Positions 51,505 to 64,000 of a stretch of 64,000 bases of DNA are shown in pieces. Within the stretch, counting starts at the first letter, position 1. The number at the start of each line of letters is the position of its first letter. The notes under the pieces were generated by a model. That model saw only the letters and a program-made list of their open reading frames with translations, searched no databases and was not told where the DNA came from. Position numbers and translations under genes: made by a program. The stretch is taken from positions 27,975,554-28,039,553 of the forward strand of contig NC_092562.1 of the NCBI RefSeq assembly GCF_037975245.1, in the 5' to 3' direction. The DNA is from Apostichopus japonicus (Eukaryota; Echinodermata; Holothuroidea; Aspidochirotida; Stichopodidae).

Positions 51505-52611
51505 ATGTCCCCGAGCACGACCGATACAAATGATAAAGTTACCCTCATGGATAGTGCGCGCATGCGCAGAGCAAAAACAGTCAACAGAATCGAAGAAAGC
51601 ACAGTTAACCGGCAAATGAAGAAACTTTCATCGGAACAACAAAGAGTACTGGAACATTTCAGAAAGGAGAAGGAAAAATTAGTGCCATCTTTGAGAAGGT
51701 TAAAGGTGGAGCAAAACTCTGTCGGTGAAAGTCATGGAAGTAAGAAAGAACTGGACTGGATTCCTTTAAGCCACGCAGGGAGTTTACCTTCCTTGTGCCC
51801 TCCAAGACATAGAGGAGACAGCCACAGTGATACAGGGAGTATCTCTGTCCATTCTGACCCTTATATCAGACCGTTTATTCAACCACAATCAACGATACAT
51901 GCTCTCTGCTCACCGCGATTGACACGTCGAAATCGTAAAGACGCCGGTTTGCGGCGTTCACCTCCAGATATGCCATCTCGTTCGACATCAGAAAATAATT
52001 TAACTGGTGACGTCATAAAGAACGATACACAGGACAGCAGCCATGTTACACCGCCAATCCAAAAACAAGTTAAAAGGAAAGGCGGTCATAATGGTGTTAA
52101 AAAAGCATGGGCGAAACCTAACGATGTCGCAGAAGATACACAACACTTGTTAAGTGTACCAGCCATATCGGTCCACTCCGAAGAGAAAGCGGAGAGTAAC
52201 AACAACATCAATAACGTTGTGTCGCCAAGAGGACAAAAAGGCTTGCATCGCGATGTACCGAGGTCACCGAGGTCACCGCGGTTTAGGACCGTGGATAATT
52301 CCAGAGCGCGAATAATCGATAACAGGATTAACCCTGTCATAACAACTGTTGATTCTCGTTCAAGAACAAACCCTAATAGCTGTGTACATTGGAATGTTAC
52401 CTCGACTAGACTCCGCAGTCTGAGAATTGACAAGCAGGCATCGAATAGGCTACGGTTGAGTGATCTTGATCTAACGTACGGTAACCGGTTTGCCACACAC
52501 CAAGACGATGTTGATCTCGCCGAAGAAATGAAGAAGTTGGAAAACTGTCGATATTTGAGAGGCAGACGGTCTTCGTCCGATGAAATCATTTATAAGCCCG
52601 AATTTAGTTGA
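51505..52611 (+). CDS. Intact 368-residue protein of uncertain identity, possibly CCDC190-like
   Basis: One open exon. A good acceptor (TTGTATTTCAG, exon from 51478) lies just upstream, and the ATG has A at -3 (AACATGT), so the coding part is probably a single exon after an untranslated one. Residues 19-70 are charged and heptad-like (RQMKKLSSEQQRVLEHFRKE), predicting a short coiled coil. The middle is Ser/Arg/Asn-rich and probably disordered. The C-terminus is again charged (DLAEEMKKLENCRYLRGRR) and ends YKPEFS. The order, N-terminal coiled coil and C-terminal YLRxRR-like motif, recalls vertebrate CCDC190, but this rests on memory of the family only. No membrane segment or signal peptide is seen. 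Confidence 0.65.
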   Translation: MSPSTTDTNDKVTLMDSARMRRAKTVNRIEESTVNRQMKKLSSEQQRVLEHFRKEKEKLVPSLRRLKVEQNSVGESHGSKKELDWIPLSHAGSLPSLCPPRHRGDSHSDTGSISVHSDPYIRPFIQPQSTIHALCSPRLTRRNRKDAGLRRSPPDMPSRSTSENNLTGDVIKNDTQDSSHVTPPIQKQVKRKGGHNGVKKAWAKPNDVAEDTQHLLSVPAISVHSEEKAESNNNINNVVSPRGQKGLHRDVPRSPRSPRFRTVDNSRARIIDNRINPVITTVDSRSRTNPNSCVHWNVTSTRLRSLRIDKQASNRLRLSDLDLTYGNRFATHQDDVDLAEEMKKLENCRYLRGRRSSSDEIIYKPEFS

Positions 52612-53882
52612 CTTGAATCAATAGCTGCGGTATACCGTATGGTACCGTATATGTGGAATTATACACAATTTCCTCTGGATATTGGGTGTGAGCACGGCTT
52701 GAGCGACAAATGAGAAGTGTTCTTTTGCCAAAGGAGTAAATCCAATAGTATGTGTTCAGTGAGTCCATTAGTGTCATTTCGAAAACAAATATTTTGAATT
52801 CGTTGCCTCTGGTCAGACCGTCCTTGCCATTTCGGAACTGTGGTGTAGAATTCATGTAGATGGGAAGTCAATGTTTCAAACGTTCAGTATGAGATGTGTC
52901 AAAGGTACACTTTTACGTGGATTTTTGGTTTCTTTCAACTAAGTTGACAGGTTACTGACTTTGTAATTATAGTTTTTAACGAGCCTTATACTCTGCTCAC
53001 TCACTTATAAGTGGGCCAATCATTCTAACTTATTCTTTTCCTCCTTTGCCCAATAGTTAAAAGGAAATATGACAACCAGTGTATATTGGGCTAAAATATA
53101 AATATTGTTGTGGATAACATATATATGTATATAGTGGTATTTGTTGTATCAAGGTCTCTTTTGCTTTACATTTTTTTCTGATTTAAGTTTTTTATGATTA
53201 TTTTATTGTCGATCACATTTAAGAAAAAAATCATCTATGGATGTATACTGAGAATTATGCGTTTTTTATAAATAAATATAACATAGCACGCAAAAAGAAT
53301 AATACTAATTCAGAGAGACACATAGAGAGGGAGAAAGAGAAGTGGGTGGAGAAAGAGTCCATCGCACTGTGTGGAGAGAATACACTATTTAATGAACTTA
53401 CAATTTTTAGCTCCAGTCTCCTCACACAGTGGCGTGCCAAAAGGGAGATACGGCCGGCACCTCCAGTCGTCTTTCGAGGGGAAGGGTTCCGTCGGGAGTT
53501 TTAACATTCAGCCGGGAAGAATTTTACCACTGCTACGGGTATCTCCCCCCCCCCCTTACCCCTCTTTTCAACCTAACACAAAGTTAATATTTATTTAGCA
53601 CATCCTTGCGTTTAGATTTATATCATTATAGACCTAATAGGTATTAACCATCATATCAGCGACCAGGGCCATACAATCCTCAGCAGTGAAAATCGAATTT
53701 GTCTCAAAATCGATGCCATTGCAAGACGGGTTGGAGCCAAATACAGCGTGATCCCTTCACCCATGAACGGTAGGAATAATAAAACAAAAAGGAATGAAAA
53801 GGAAAATTCGTTCTCTGTCCCCCCCCCACCCCGATTGTCCCTCCCATGGGCTAACATACTGCTATAGCTTCCGGGCTCACCT
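52612..53882. other. 3' flank of the 51505 gene
   Basis: Likely holds the 3' UTR up to about 53.29 kb. The remainder shows only poly-C runs near 53545 and 53820 next to the hAT-like insertion. Confidence 0.4.
53271..53276 (+). promoter_or_regulatory. Candidate poly(A) signal for the 51505 gene
   Basis: AATAAA about 660 bp after the stop codon on the same strand, in AT-rich sequence. Confidence 0.35.
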
Positions 53883-54341
53883 CAAGGGCGGCGGAACCGG
53901 GGGGGCACAGGGGGCACGTGCCCCCCACTTTTCCTCAGGGTTAAAAATGTGCCCTTTTTCTACATAAAAATTGAGGTGTCTCAAGTTAGCAAGAGGCCAG
54001 GGAACCAGAATGAACACTCGGGAAGGGCCGTTTCCGGCCATCTGAGGGGTTTGTAAAACCAAAAATTTTCTTGTACGCTCCGCGCCAACCGATGGTGGCG
54101 CTCCGCTCAGAATGTCGTGCATACAACTTTGGATATTGCAGTGCTAGTATGCATTTTTTCCATGAAAGGGGGGGGGGGGGGGGCGTTGATGAAGTGATGT
54201 GTATACGCGAAAAAGATAATACAATAAGAGTTATAAAGGGTACTGAATATAAGACTACATCAGTCAAATTGAATTTGTGCAAAGTGCCCTTTGATGTCGG
54301 TGCCCCCCCCCCCCAGATTAAAAGTGCTTCCGCCGCCCTTG
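53883..54341 (+). mobile_element. hAT-like non-autonomous element (CAAGGGCGG family), short copy
   Basis: Ends CAAGGGCGGCGGAACC and inverted GCTTCCGCCGCCCTTG, flanked by the perfect 8-bp duplication GCTCACCT (53875-53882 and 54342-54349). It is close in sequence to 3349-3985 but lacks about 180 bp of its middle. The two copies, 50 kb apart, are similar enough to suggest fairly recent movement. Confidence 0.88.
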
Positions 54342-54570
54342 GCTCACCTGCACTCTCAGACCAGCGTAAGCTCAGAGATGAACTCCTACGTCCGTAGTTA
54401 TACTAAACAACTCGCTGGTGTTTGTTGGTTTATGTTTAGACACCTTGCTCAGCCAGTCACTGCAGTCGGTCTCGAAATCGATCCTCACTCCGAGAAAATG
54501 CTGCAACGGCGGGGTGGATTAACCAGACCTGGAAAAGCTGAATTCCTACTGTAAGAAATACTGAGGCTTT

Positions 54571-54926
54571 CAGGGACGTAGCCAGAAATTTGAAATGGAA
54601 AATTGAAATGGGGGGGGGGGAGCAGAATTTAAAAGGGGCTTTTCTAACAAACGGATCATTATTACACTTAACGGAGCGCTATGATGTATAAAGAAAATTT
54701 TTGCCCCAAATGCCTCCAACATTGCAGGAAAAAAACTATAGTAAGAGAATTGTATTACGTAGCAGACGAATTTTCAGGGGAAAAATTGAGAAGGGTCGCT
54801 TAGCTTCCTTCAACCTGAAAAGAGGGCTTTAAAGATATTTCCTGCTTTTAGTGAAATTTTATTTTTCGGGGTAGGCTACTCAAAGGGGGGAGGCGGAGCG
54901 ATTGCTCCCCGCTGGCTACGTCCTTG
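54571..54926. mobile_element. Inverted-repeat element, CAGGGACGTAGCCAG termini
   Basis: CAGGGACGTAGCCAG at 54571 and its inverse CTGGCTACGTCCTTG ending at 54926 match at 14 of 15 positions. The interior contains G runs as in the neighbouring hAT-like family. No target duplication is visible. Confidence 0.6.
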
Positions 54927-56224
54927 TATGATTTTCATCTGGAGGTAAAGTTCTACTGTCATCATCATGGGGCCTTCATGAAAAATGACTAAACCCCCTA
55001 CTCCCCCCCTACCAAAAAACAAAAAAGAATGGCAACTAGTAAAGTAATGTTCTGTTATATTACAGTGAATTCCGATTTCATAGTAACTAGTTATTCTATT
55101 GTCAACTTAACTTTAAAAAAGTATATATATATATATATATATCGCTAACACTAAGGCAATGTTTTTAATTGAGGTATTACACATTTTGATACACACTCTT
55201 CCATCATCAATGTGGTTCACTAGCTTAACAAAGTCCAGTTTCATCTTCATTTCAAGTAGTTCAAGAAAAGAAAGACACATTCAGATATTCCTAGAGTAGA
55301 ACTTTACATGTGATAAACACTGAAGTGAAAAAGTGTCTGGAAGACAATAGTTTTTAAAATTAAACAAATTTATTCACTAATCCATATTCATTGAATGACA
55401 AAATAAATTAGAAGACGGAAAAAGCCTTAGTTTTATGAATTTTGATCAATTTCAACCTTTTCTGCCGTAACTTCTGGCAGCTTTGGTAGAAACTTCAACT
55501 GAATGTTGACCAGATATAAACAGTTGTTGTCATGGAAACCCAGCTAAAGGATGGGTACCCAGTGACATCAAGAGAATGGTTGGACAACATCAGGGACAAT
55601 TATGTCACCAGACCTCTTGATGAAAGCTTTGTTTTTTTCTAATTATGTTACAAAATGAGAATACATTATTTTTCTTCACACTAATTGATCCAGGCAGGGT
55701 ATGTAGACCCCCCACCCCCTGACCTTGCTTCCACCCACACCCACCCCTCGTCCTGGAATATATCATTCAAGAATTACCTGTCCCATTATACAAGACAGTC
55801 CCTAACACAATATTAAGTATTTGTAGTGGCCAGTATGAACAATATGTATATTTATCTTTTCAGATGTTAGATAATTCATATGAATCATGCGGTCAATTAT
55901 ATAACTTTTAACGCTATAATTTAAATTGAGGCAGTGATAAATAACTCTTGCAAGTGTAAGTCCTTTGTACGTATAATTTTGATTTAAAATGGTAGGTCTT
56001 AAACCAAGCATGATTTTTCAAATATTTTATTTTTACATCTCTGCACTGACAAATGGCAAAGAACCATTTTCTGGGTAGCAAACTACAAAGGCTAGATATT
56101 ATCACACATAAAATGCAGCTGTTTGGCATTAATATTGGCAAGATTCTTTATATAATTTAAAATCATTCCATAACAAGGAGGTCCTTTAATTCAATCTAGT
56201 CCAGCTCTACTCCATAGAATGAAG

Positions 56225-56395
56225 ATGTGTAACTAGTCGAGTGGATAAAAGTGGTGACATTAGCAGCAATGAAACCAAGCATCTGGGAAGTCATGAGTTC
56301 AAGCCCTGGTTGGCTGCAGTAAGGAAAAGTTTTTCCTCGAGAAGAAATCCATCTATCTCCCACTTGAAAAGGTTTTCAAGAAAGTAAAAAAATTA
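56225..56395 (+). mobile_element. Degenerate tRNA-derived SINE
   Basis: TAGTCGAGTGGATAA (A-box-like) and GAGTTCAAGCCCTGG (B-box-like) about 60 bp apart, followed by an unrelated body. No complete cloverleaf. Confidence 0.45.
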
Positions 56396-56574
56396 TAAAA
56401 AATTAGCTACAAACTTTAAACTGGATAGCCTCCTGACAGGGGGAATGGAGGAGGGGTGGGGGATGGAGGGGTGGTGGGGGGGGGACTGTTACATCACTGT
56501 TGATTTATAATAGATGTGACGGTGGAAACATCTGAGCTGCCTCTCTGATCATCTTTGGCCATTTTTTGCTCGCA

Positions 56575-59500
56575 TCATTGAGTATTTGGTTTCTTCTTGT
56601 ACATTAATGGGCTGTGAGGAAAAGAGAAGAAGAGACATTAGAAGAACTTTATCATATATTTGATTGAATGGAAGAATCTTCTTTTTTTAGTTTATGGGGC
56701 AGTGGGGAGAGTGAGGGTGGATGGGAAGTGGAAAGCTAAAGGGTTCTGCACCCTTTATAACCATAAAAATTTGATTACCATTGAGGTTGCATATCTTTGA
56801 CCTTGTAGCAAGCTAATTGTTTCACTTAATCAGCATTTCACAGCACTTCATTACTCTGTTTGTAATCACTCTACAGAACTCCAAACAATCGTAGCTGAGC
56901 ACAAGAGCACATATACAGAGGTTAATTTAACATTGGCTTAGACATCATCTGCTGAGTGGGAGGGGAGGAGGAGGGGGAAGCACTGCCAGGTATCATCAGA
57001 GAAGGATGAGGGGATACAACCCTGGGGGTCTGGGTAAACTAAGGTGCCCAGAGGAATATAGAATAAAGCCTAAGGTATTAACAACTTCATAATATTCCTA
57101 ATGAAACAAAGAAGACTTCATACAAGGAGCTCCCTGACATAATTTTATACTGTAAGCCAAAACTGTCTCTTGACACAACATTAACTTGAAGTTCTGCCAA
57201 GTTAGGCCATCCCTACTGCCAGCTGTATCAAGATCTAATATTGACAGACACATAGTGATTGAGCTCAGTAACAGGCTACTGATCCATCAAGTACTTACAC
57301 TCCCGGGTGGTGTTTCTGCATATGTTGCATATAGGTTGGTCTGTCCCTCCAATCTTTTCGGCAGATGTCACACCTGTAAGGACGCTCTCCCGTGTGTATT
57401 CGTTCATGGTTTGTCCTGGCCTCGTAACGGGGGAATGTGCGGTCGCAGTATCGACACGGTATAGGCCTCTCCTTTGTGTGCTTCCTCATATGAGCCACCA
57501 ACGCAGACTTGAAGTAGAACTTTGCCGAGCAGTAGGAACATGCGTGTGTTTTCTCGTTCGTGTGTAGCTTGGCATGTTGGTACTTACTACCACTTTTGAC
57601 AGTCTTCCCACAGATCTGACATGTTGACATTTTCTGGTTGTGAGAATCCATGTGAAGTTTCATAGACTGTTGTTTTAATGTCTTACCACATATTTTGCAG
57701 TCCACAGACCTGTTGGATAGTTGAGCATTCCGGCGGAGCGGTTTCCTCACCGTGGTTGCACTCGGACCGGGATTGAGGTGAGTCTTTTCGTGTACCTGTC
57801 GGTTCCAGTCTTGCTTGTAAGTTTTGTCGCAGAAACTGCACTTGAACCTCACTCCAGTGTGTATAAATAAATGCCTCTTGAGGTTCGTCTCGTAGAGAAA
57901 CTTTTTCCCGCAGACATCGCATTGGTGAGCTCTCACTCGGTCTCCCTTAGAATGAATCGACTCCATATGTCTCTTAATACTTTTGTTGGTGAGTGCAGCT
58001 CCGCAGCACTCGCAGAGCACAAAGACACTGTTCGGGTCGTTCTGATACTTTTGGTACTTTCTCTTATATTCGTCATCTTTGTGAGCGAGATATGTCGTCA
58101 TGGCCGACGAGAGACTTTTCGATTTATTGTGTGGGATGGTGATCATTCGCGGTGTTTCGTTTGGTGTGTGCTGCTCGCCAGTGATTCCAGTTTCCATGGT
58201 AACTGTATTGAGGTTGGATTTGGGTGCGGCGCTGTCGATCATGCCTCGTAAGGTGTCGAAGATAGTCTGATCTTCAAAACTCAGTTGGCCGTGAGGCGTG
58301 TAAGTCAATGGAATGGTAGCCTGGGACACGTCGGACAAGTTTATATCGGAGCTACTGATAAAGGACATGTGACTGCTGACAGACACATCCACTGGGTTAG
58401 CACAGATAGTTGTCTGGTGCTGCTCAGAAGGGAATATCTCACTTCTGAACAATGAAGAAGCAGATGGCTCTAAGGTCGTGAAAGTCATTCCTGCAATGGA
58501 GATGTTTCCATCGTTCCCTATACTGGCATTTCCGTTGTCGAGTGTGCTGTCCTGTGGAATTGAGGATTTTGAGATATTCCTTTGAGATAGAGCTTGCATG
58601 CTTTCATCGACAGAATGACCTTCGATGTTCAGACTGTCGTCTATTTTCCTATCGGTTAGTTGTATCGAATGAATATCTTTCATTGGTAGATTCCCATGAT
58701 GCATTGTGTTCAAACTACTCCTCATTGGCTGAAGCTCTGCAAATGTTCTCGGGCTGAGAGGAGATTCGTGGTGAGCCTGGCCGACGTTACTTATTTTCAA
58801 CACCCCGGGTCCTTCATCTGGTTCCTTCAGTCCACAGATACGAGCACTCTCTTCGATGCAGCTAGTTTCCAAGACTAAGTTCTCATCCATTTGACAAGAC
58901 TCGGGCCGAACCACATTAGCAGACTTACGCTTTGCAGAAGTTTCCTTCATATTACCTGGATGCACGGGAGCTTCCTCACTTGAATTTTCGGCTGCGTTCT
59001 CCATCGAATTTCCTGAACGTCCTCTTCTAGCCAAACTCTCACTAGTTTGTGATTTACCAGCTTCATCGTCTTCACCACTTTGGTGAGTCATTAACTCCTC
59101 TAGGATAACCTGAGCTGCATTATTCACATGTGACTTAGTTTTATCAAATATTATCTTATCAAGGCATAAATCTTTTACTCCTCTTTTGATCTCCTGTTTC
59201 TTCCCGTTCCTTTTCACCTGTTTAGGAGGTGTATCTGTCTCTGGTTCCTCATCAGGGGCATCACTTAACACAACATCCAGCTCCCTGTTTGGGATGGTGA
59301 TGAGTTCAGATGCCTCTAATGCCTTTGCAAATTTCTCTGCCCATTTCATGTCCCCTAGAGCGTGAATCGTACTGGAGGGCATCGTCTGTTGTTCCTCTGT
59401 GGTAATAAGTTGCTGGCAGTGGTCTAGTTTGTATCCCTGGCATTGACATGTCACGAGACAGGCATCCACACAAACTTCTTCTTTGTTCCACCAAGTGAAC

Positions 59501-61035
59501 AAAATTGGATTCTTACATTTCATCACCTTGACCTCGACATTTATTTGACCCTGAACAAAAATAAAAAAGAATTCATGTCATTCATATATTATTTATTTTT
59601 AATGAAATGATTTTTGTGGGCTATAGCTGAATATCTTACATATAAATTTGCAATTTAAAAGAGAAAAATCAAAATGTAGTTAAATTGATTTATTTAATTA
59701 CTTTCATGAAAATTTCATTTATGGCATGCATTTGTGGTTATTTGAAAGAGGGTAATAATGTTGCTAGATGCACCTATCCTTTTCAAGTAAATTTTCTTTA
59801 TCAGGAGTTCTCAATTCTTCTTGTGTGCCAGAGTAACATTTGTTGAAGCAAAAGGCCAGAGAACAAAAATCACATCGCACCTAGATGGAGCACTGAGCAG
59901 TGTAAAACAGTGGGTGTTTAAAGGCATTGAAGACTCGCCCCAAACCGTGTGCCGCGCTCTGAAAATGTTAACTTTCCGTTGCTTGCAAGTGAAGTTTTCT
60001 GCTTGTCGCTACAAAATGCAGACAGTAATGAAACGTGATACCTTGTTATCTTTGGCTGGACCTGAGTCGTCCATCGCTGTATCGTTTGTACACTGTGCTG
60101 TGGGTATTGACCGCAGCTGTATGTACTGACTGTACACTAGTGTCTAATTACTGAAGGTAGCAAGCTGTGTGCGTATTTTCTGGGATCGATGGTGGTGTCT
60201 AACACTTCTGTTACACCTCATTCGGAACTAGGTCAGATTACTGGCATTAGACGTTTCTTTTTGCGCAAGTCTTCACACCCTTTATCCCAGAAAATACACA
60301 CACAGCTTGCTACCGTCGTCGGTAATTAGACTTAAGTGGAAAGTCAGTACATACAGCTGCTGTCAATACCCACAGCACAGTGCACTACGATGGACATCTC
60401 AGGTCCAGCTTAAGATAACAAGGTATCACGTTTCATTACTGTCTGCATTTTGTAGGGACACGAACAAAACGTCACTTGCAAGCAACAGAAAGTTAACTTT
60501 TTCAGATGGCCGCACGCGGTTTGGGGCGACTCTTCAATGCCTTAAAGTCTAAGACCTGCAGAGTTTTCATACCAGACTAGTGCAAGATTGTGGGATGAAT
60601 GTTTGACTTATTTGTGGGCTGGATTGAAATCTTTGCCAGACAGATTGGAGAATACCTGCTCCATGAAAGACTGTAGTAGTTGCATGATGCTATGAATGAA
60701 TTATACAAGTTTGCTTTGTAGGTAGTATGACTTATGTTGCATGTAAATGAGGACATGCCCAGGCATATGCTGAAACACCTTGGTTTATATTTCTCGAATT
60801 GAACACTTGTTTTTGGAACTTGATTCCTGAGCCTTCCCAATCTAACTTCTAAGACATCAGTCTTCCACAATCAGAATATTAACTCTGGCCTAATTTAAAT
60901 TTTAGAACGTGCCATGTTTTGTTGTTGTTGGAAAGACAATCATCTTCAAAGTAAAATATCAAAGACATATTAAACCCTGCCAATCATTTCAACACTAACA
61001 TTCCACCTTTCTAGGTATTATTAATAGCTTACCAT
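56575..61035 (-). CDS. C2H2 zinc-finger protein, paralogue 3 (8 fingers)
   Basis: Predicted CDS in order: 61033-61035 (ATG), 57299-59550, 56575-56611; 2292 nt, 763 residues. The N-terminal module (VEVKVMK, ILFTWWNKE, CLVTCQCQ) matches the other paralogues. The linker is longer and Ser/Asn-rich. Fingers are at about residues 512-750 and correspond to fingers 1-3 and 8-12 of paralogues 1 and 2; fingers 4-7 are absent. HPGV-TAA at 57295 again overlaps the donor GT|GTAAGT. The acceptor CCTCACAG before 56611 keeps phase and gives a tail PLMYKKKPNTQ, then stop. Likely a nuclear DNA-binding regulator; its 5' end faces KRI1. Confidence 0.85.
59918..60545. mobile_element. TTAA-flanked MITE family, copy 3: head-to-head dimer
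   Basis: The left part (to about 60291) is a complete family member in reverse, from AAAGGCATTGAAGACTCGCC to TTCACACCCTTT. It is joined at ATCCCAGAAAATACACAC to a forward copy lacking its first ~105 bp. The outer ends are inverted repeats with TTAA at 59918 and 60542. It lies in intron 1 of zinc-finger paralogue 3. Confidence 0.75.
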
Positions 61036-61088
61036 GCTGACAATTATATTTTCAGCTTAATCATCTTTGCAATGTCCAGTCTGTAGCC
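61033..61088 (-). other. 5' exon of zinc-finger paralogue 3, ending in the start codon
   Basis: Acceptor CATTGCAG precedes 61088, and the exon ends CAGCATG|GTAAGC. Phase-0 joining to 59550 gives MGQINVEVKV. A further untranslated exon probably ends at 61550 (donor AGTAGG|GTGAGC). Confidence 0.75.
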
Positions 61089-61759
61089 CTGCAATGACAA
61101 GAAAAAGTCATTTCATAAAGCTATAAGTAGTAAGTGTAAGCATATATGTGGTTGATTACTGTATGCGGTGACAAATCACAACACACGTACTGGCCAATAC
61201 ATTATGACCATCAGGGCCAACAATATAAATCATAAGCCTACTTACAGGCCCTATGCCTAGGTTACAATCGGCCTAGACTGAGCACTACGCTTTATTCCCT
61301 AGGCTAGAACGAAACAGGCCTGGGAATGCCAAGCCGAAGGGCCAGCACCAAGGTGTACCTAGCTTTTGCCAAAGTCGTAATTATTACAAGGTGAACTGAA
61401 CAGGTCAAACACTATACTCATATATTCTTCGGCGCGGCTACCACTGTCTCACTTGGCTAGGTAACATTTGAAGTAAGTTTCTTTCTTGCACAAACCCTTC
61501 TGAAATATAGCCTCAATTAAGACAGAAATGTATAAATTTCTGTGCTCACCCTACTGACCTGCGACGACTGATAGTGTAATTGGGAGGCATCTAACTACAT
61601 TAGTGACTGCTCGGTGGTAAAGTAATGCAAAAAAGAAATTTACCGCACATGCTACGCAATGTCGCACACAGCTGACATTGACTTACTGGTATAGGGTCTG
61701 TAGTACAGTTGATTCATCACTTGCTACCTTTTCCATTCAGTATATATACCTTCAATAAA
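61089..61759. promoter_or_regulatory. Shared upstream region of zinc-finger paralogue 3 and KRI1
   Basis: The two genes point away from each other, with about 725 bp between their start codons. Both transcription starts must lie here, probably at 61.55-61.75 kb. No clear TATA box was assigned. Confidence 0.5.
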
Positions 61760-63966
<2,207 letters not shown>

Positions 63967-64000
63967 GTAAGTTTATATATTCATTGATTACAGTAGTATA

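Noticed and set aside
59821-60129. 102-codon plus-strand frame
   Set aside because: It lies across the TTAA-flanked MITE copy, and similar frames are not kept in the other copies.

Overview
The window is a piece of an invertebrate animal genome. It is AT-rich and shows long introns with GT-AG splice sites, C2H2 zinc-finger paralogues, tRNA-derived SINEs, decayed LINE fragments and many short inverted-repeat elements. TTAGGG-like internal repeats and the general flavour suggest a deuterostome, perhaps an echinoderm such as a sea cucumber, but the sequence does not prove this. All exon structures below were built by hand from conserved protein sequence, splice consensus and phase. No transcript or database was consulted.

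Layout. (1) 1-7.2 kb holds LINE fragments and DNA-transposon relics, with no host gene seen. (2) 7.2-23.9 kb, minus strand, is a complete 17-exon gene for a thimet oligopeptidase/neurolysin-type M3 metallopeptidase (665 codons). Its introns hold four different tandem arrays (18, 95, 48 and about 18 bp units) and several nested transposons. (3) 24-30.8 kb is a transposon graveyard: a 1.1 kb hAT-like element with another inside it, and a LINE reverse-transcriptase fragment. (4) 30.8-35.0, 39.3-42.6 and 56.6-61.1 kb, all minus strand, hold three paralogous C2H2 zinc-finger genes of identical and unusual build. The ATG is the last codon of a small 5' exon, then comes one giant exon, then a tiny C-terminal exon. 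In all three, the apparent stop codon of the long reading frame is part of a perfect splice donor. (5) 51.5-52.6 kb, plus strand, is an intact 368-codon reading frame of unclear identity. (6) 61.8 kb to the right edge, plus strand, holds the first four exons of a KRI1 (ribosome-biogenesis factor) gene. It lies head-to-head with the third zinc-finger gene, and the end of its fourth exon is repeated about five more times in tandem.

How parts relate. The peptidase and KRI1 are ordinary housekeeping genes. The three zinc-finger genes form a dispersed same-strand family, presumably DNA-binding regulators; the third has lost four fingers. The transposon layer is the other main content: at least six insertions of GC-rich, hAT-like non-autonomous elements with readable 8-bp target-site duplications, three copies of a TTAA-flanked element, and four inverted-repeat elements that each carry internal tandem repeats (two of them telomere-like).
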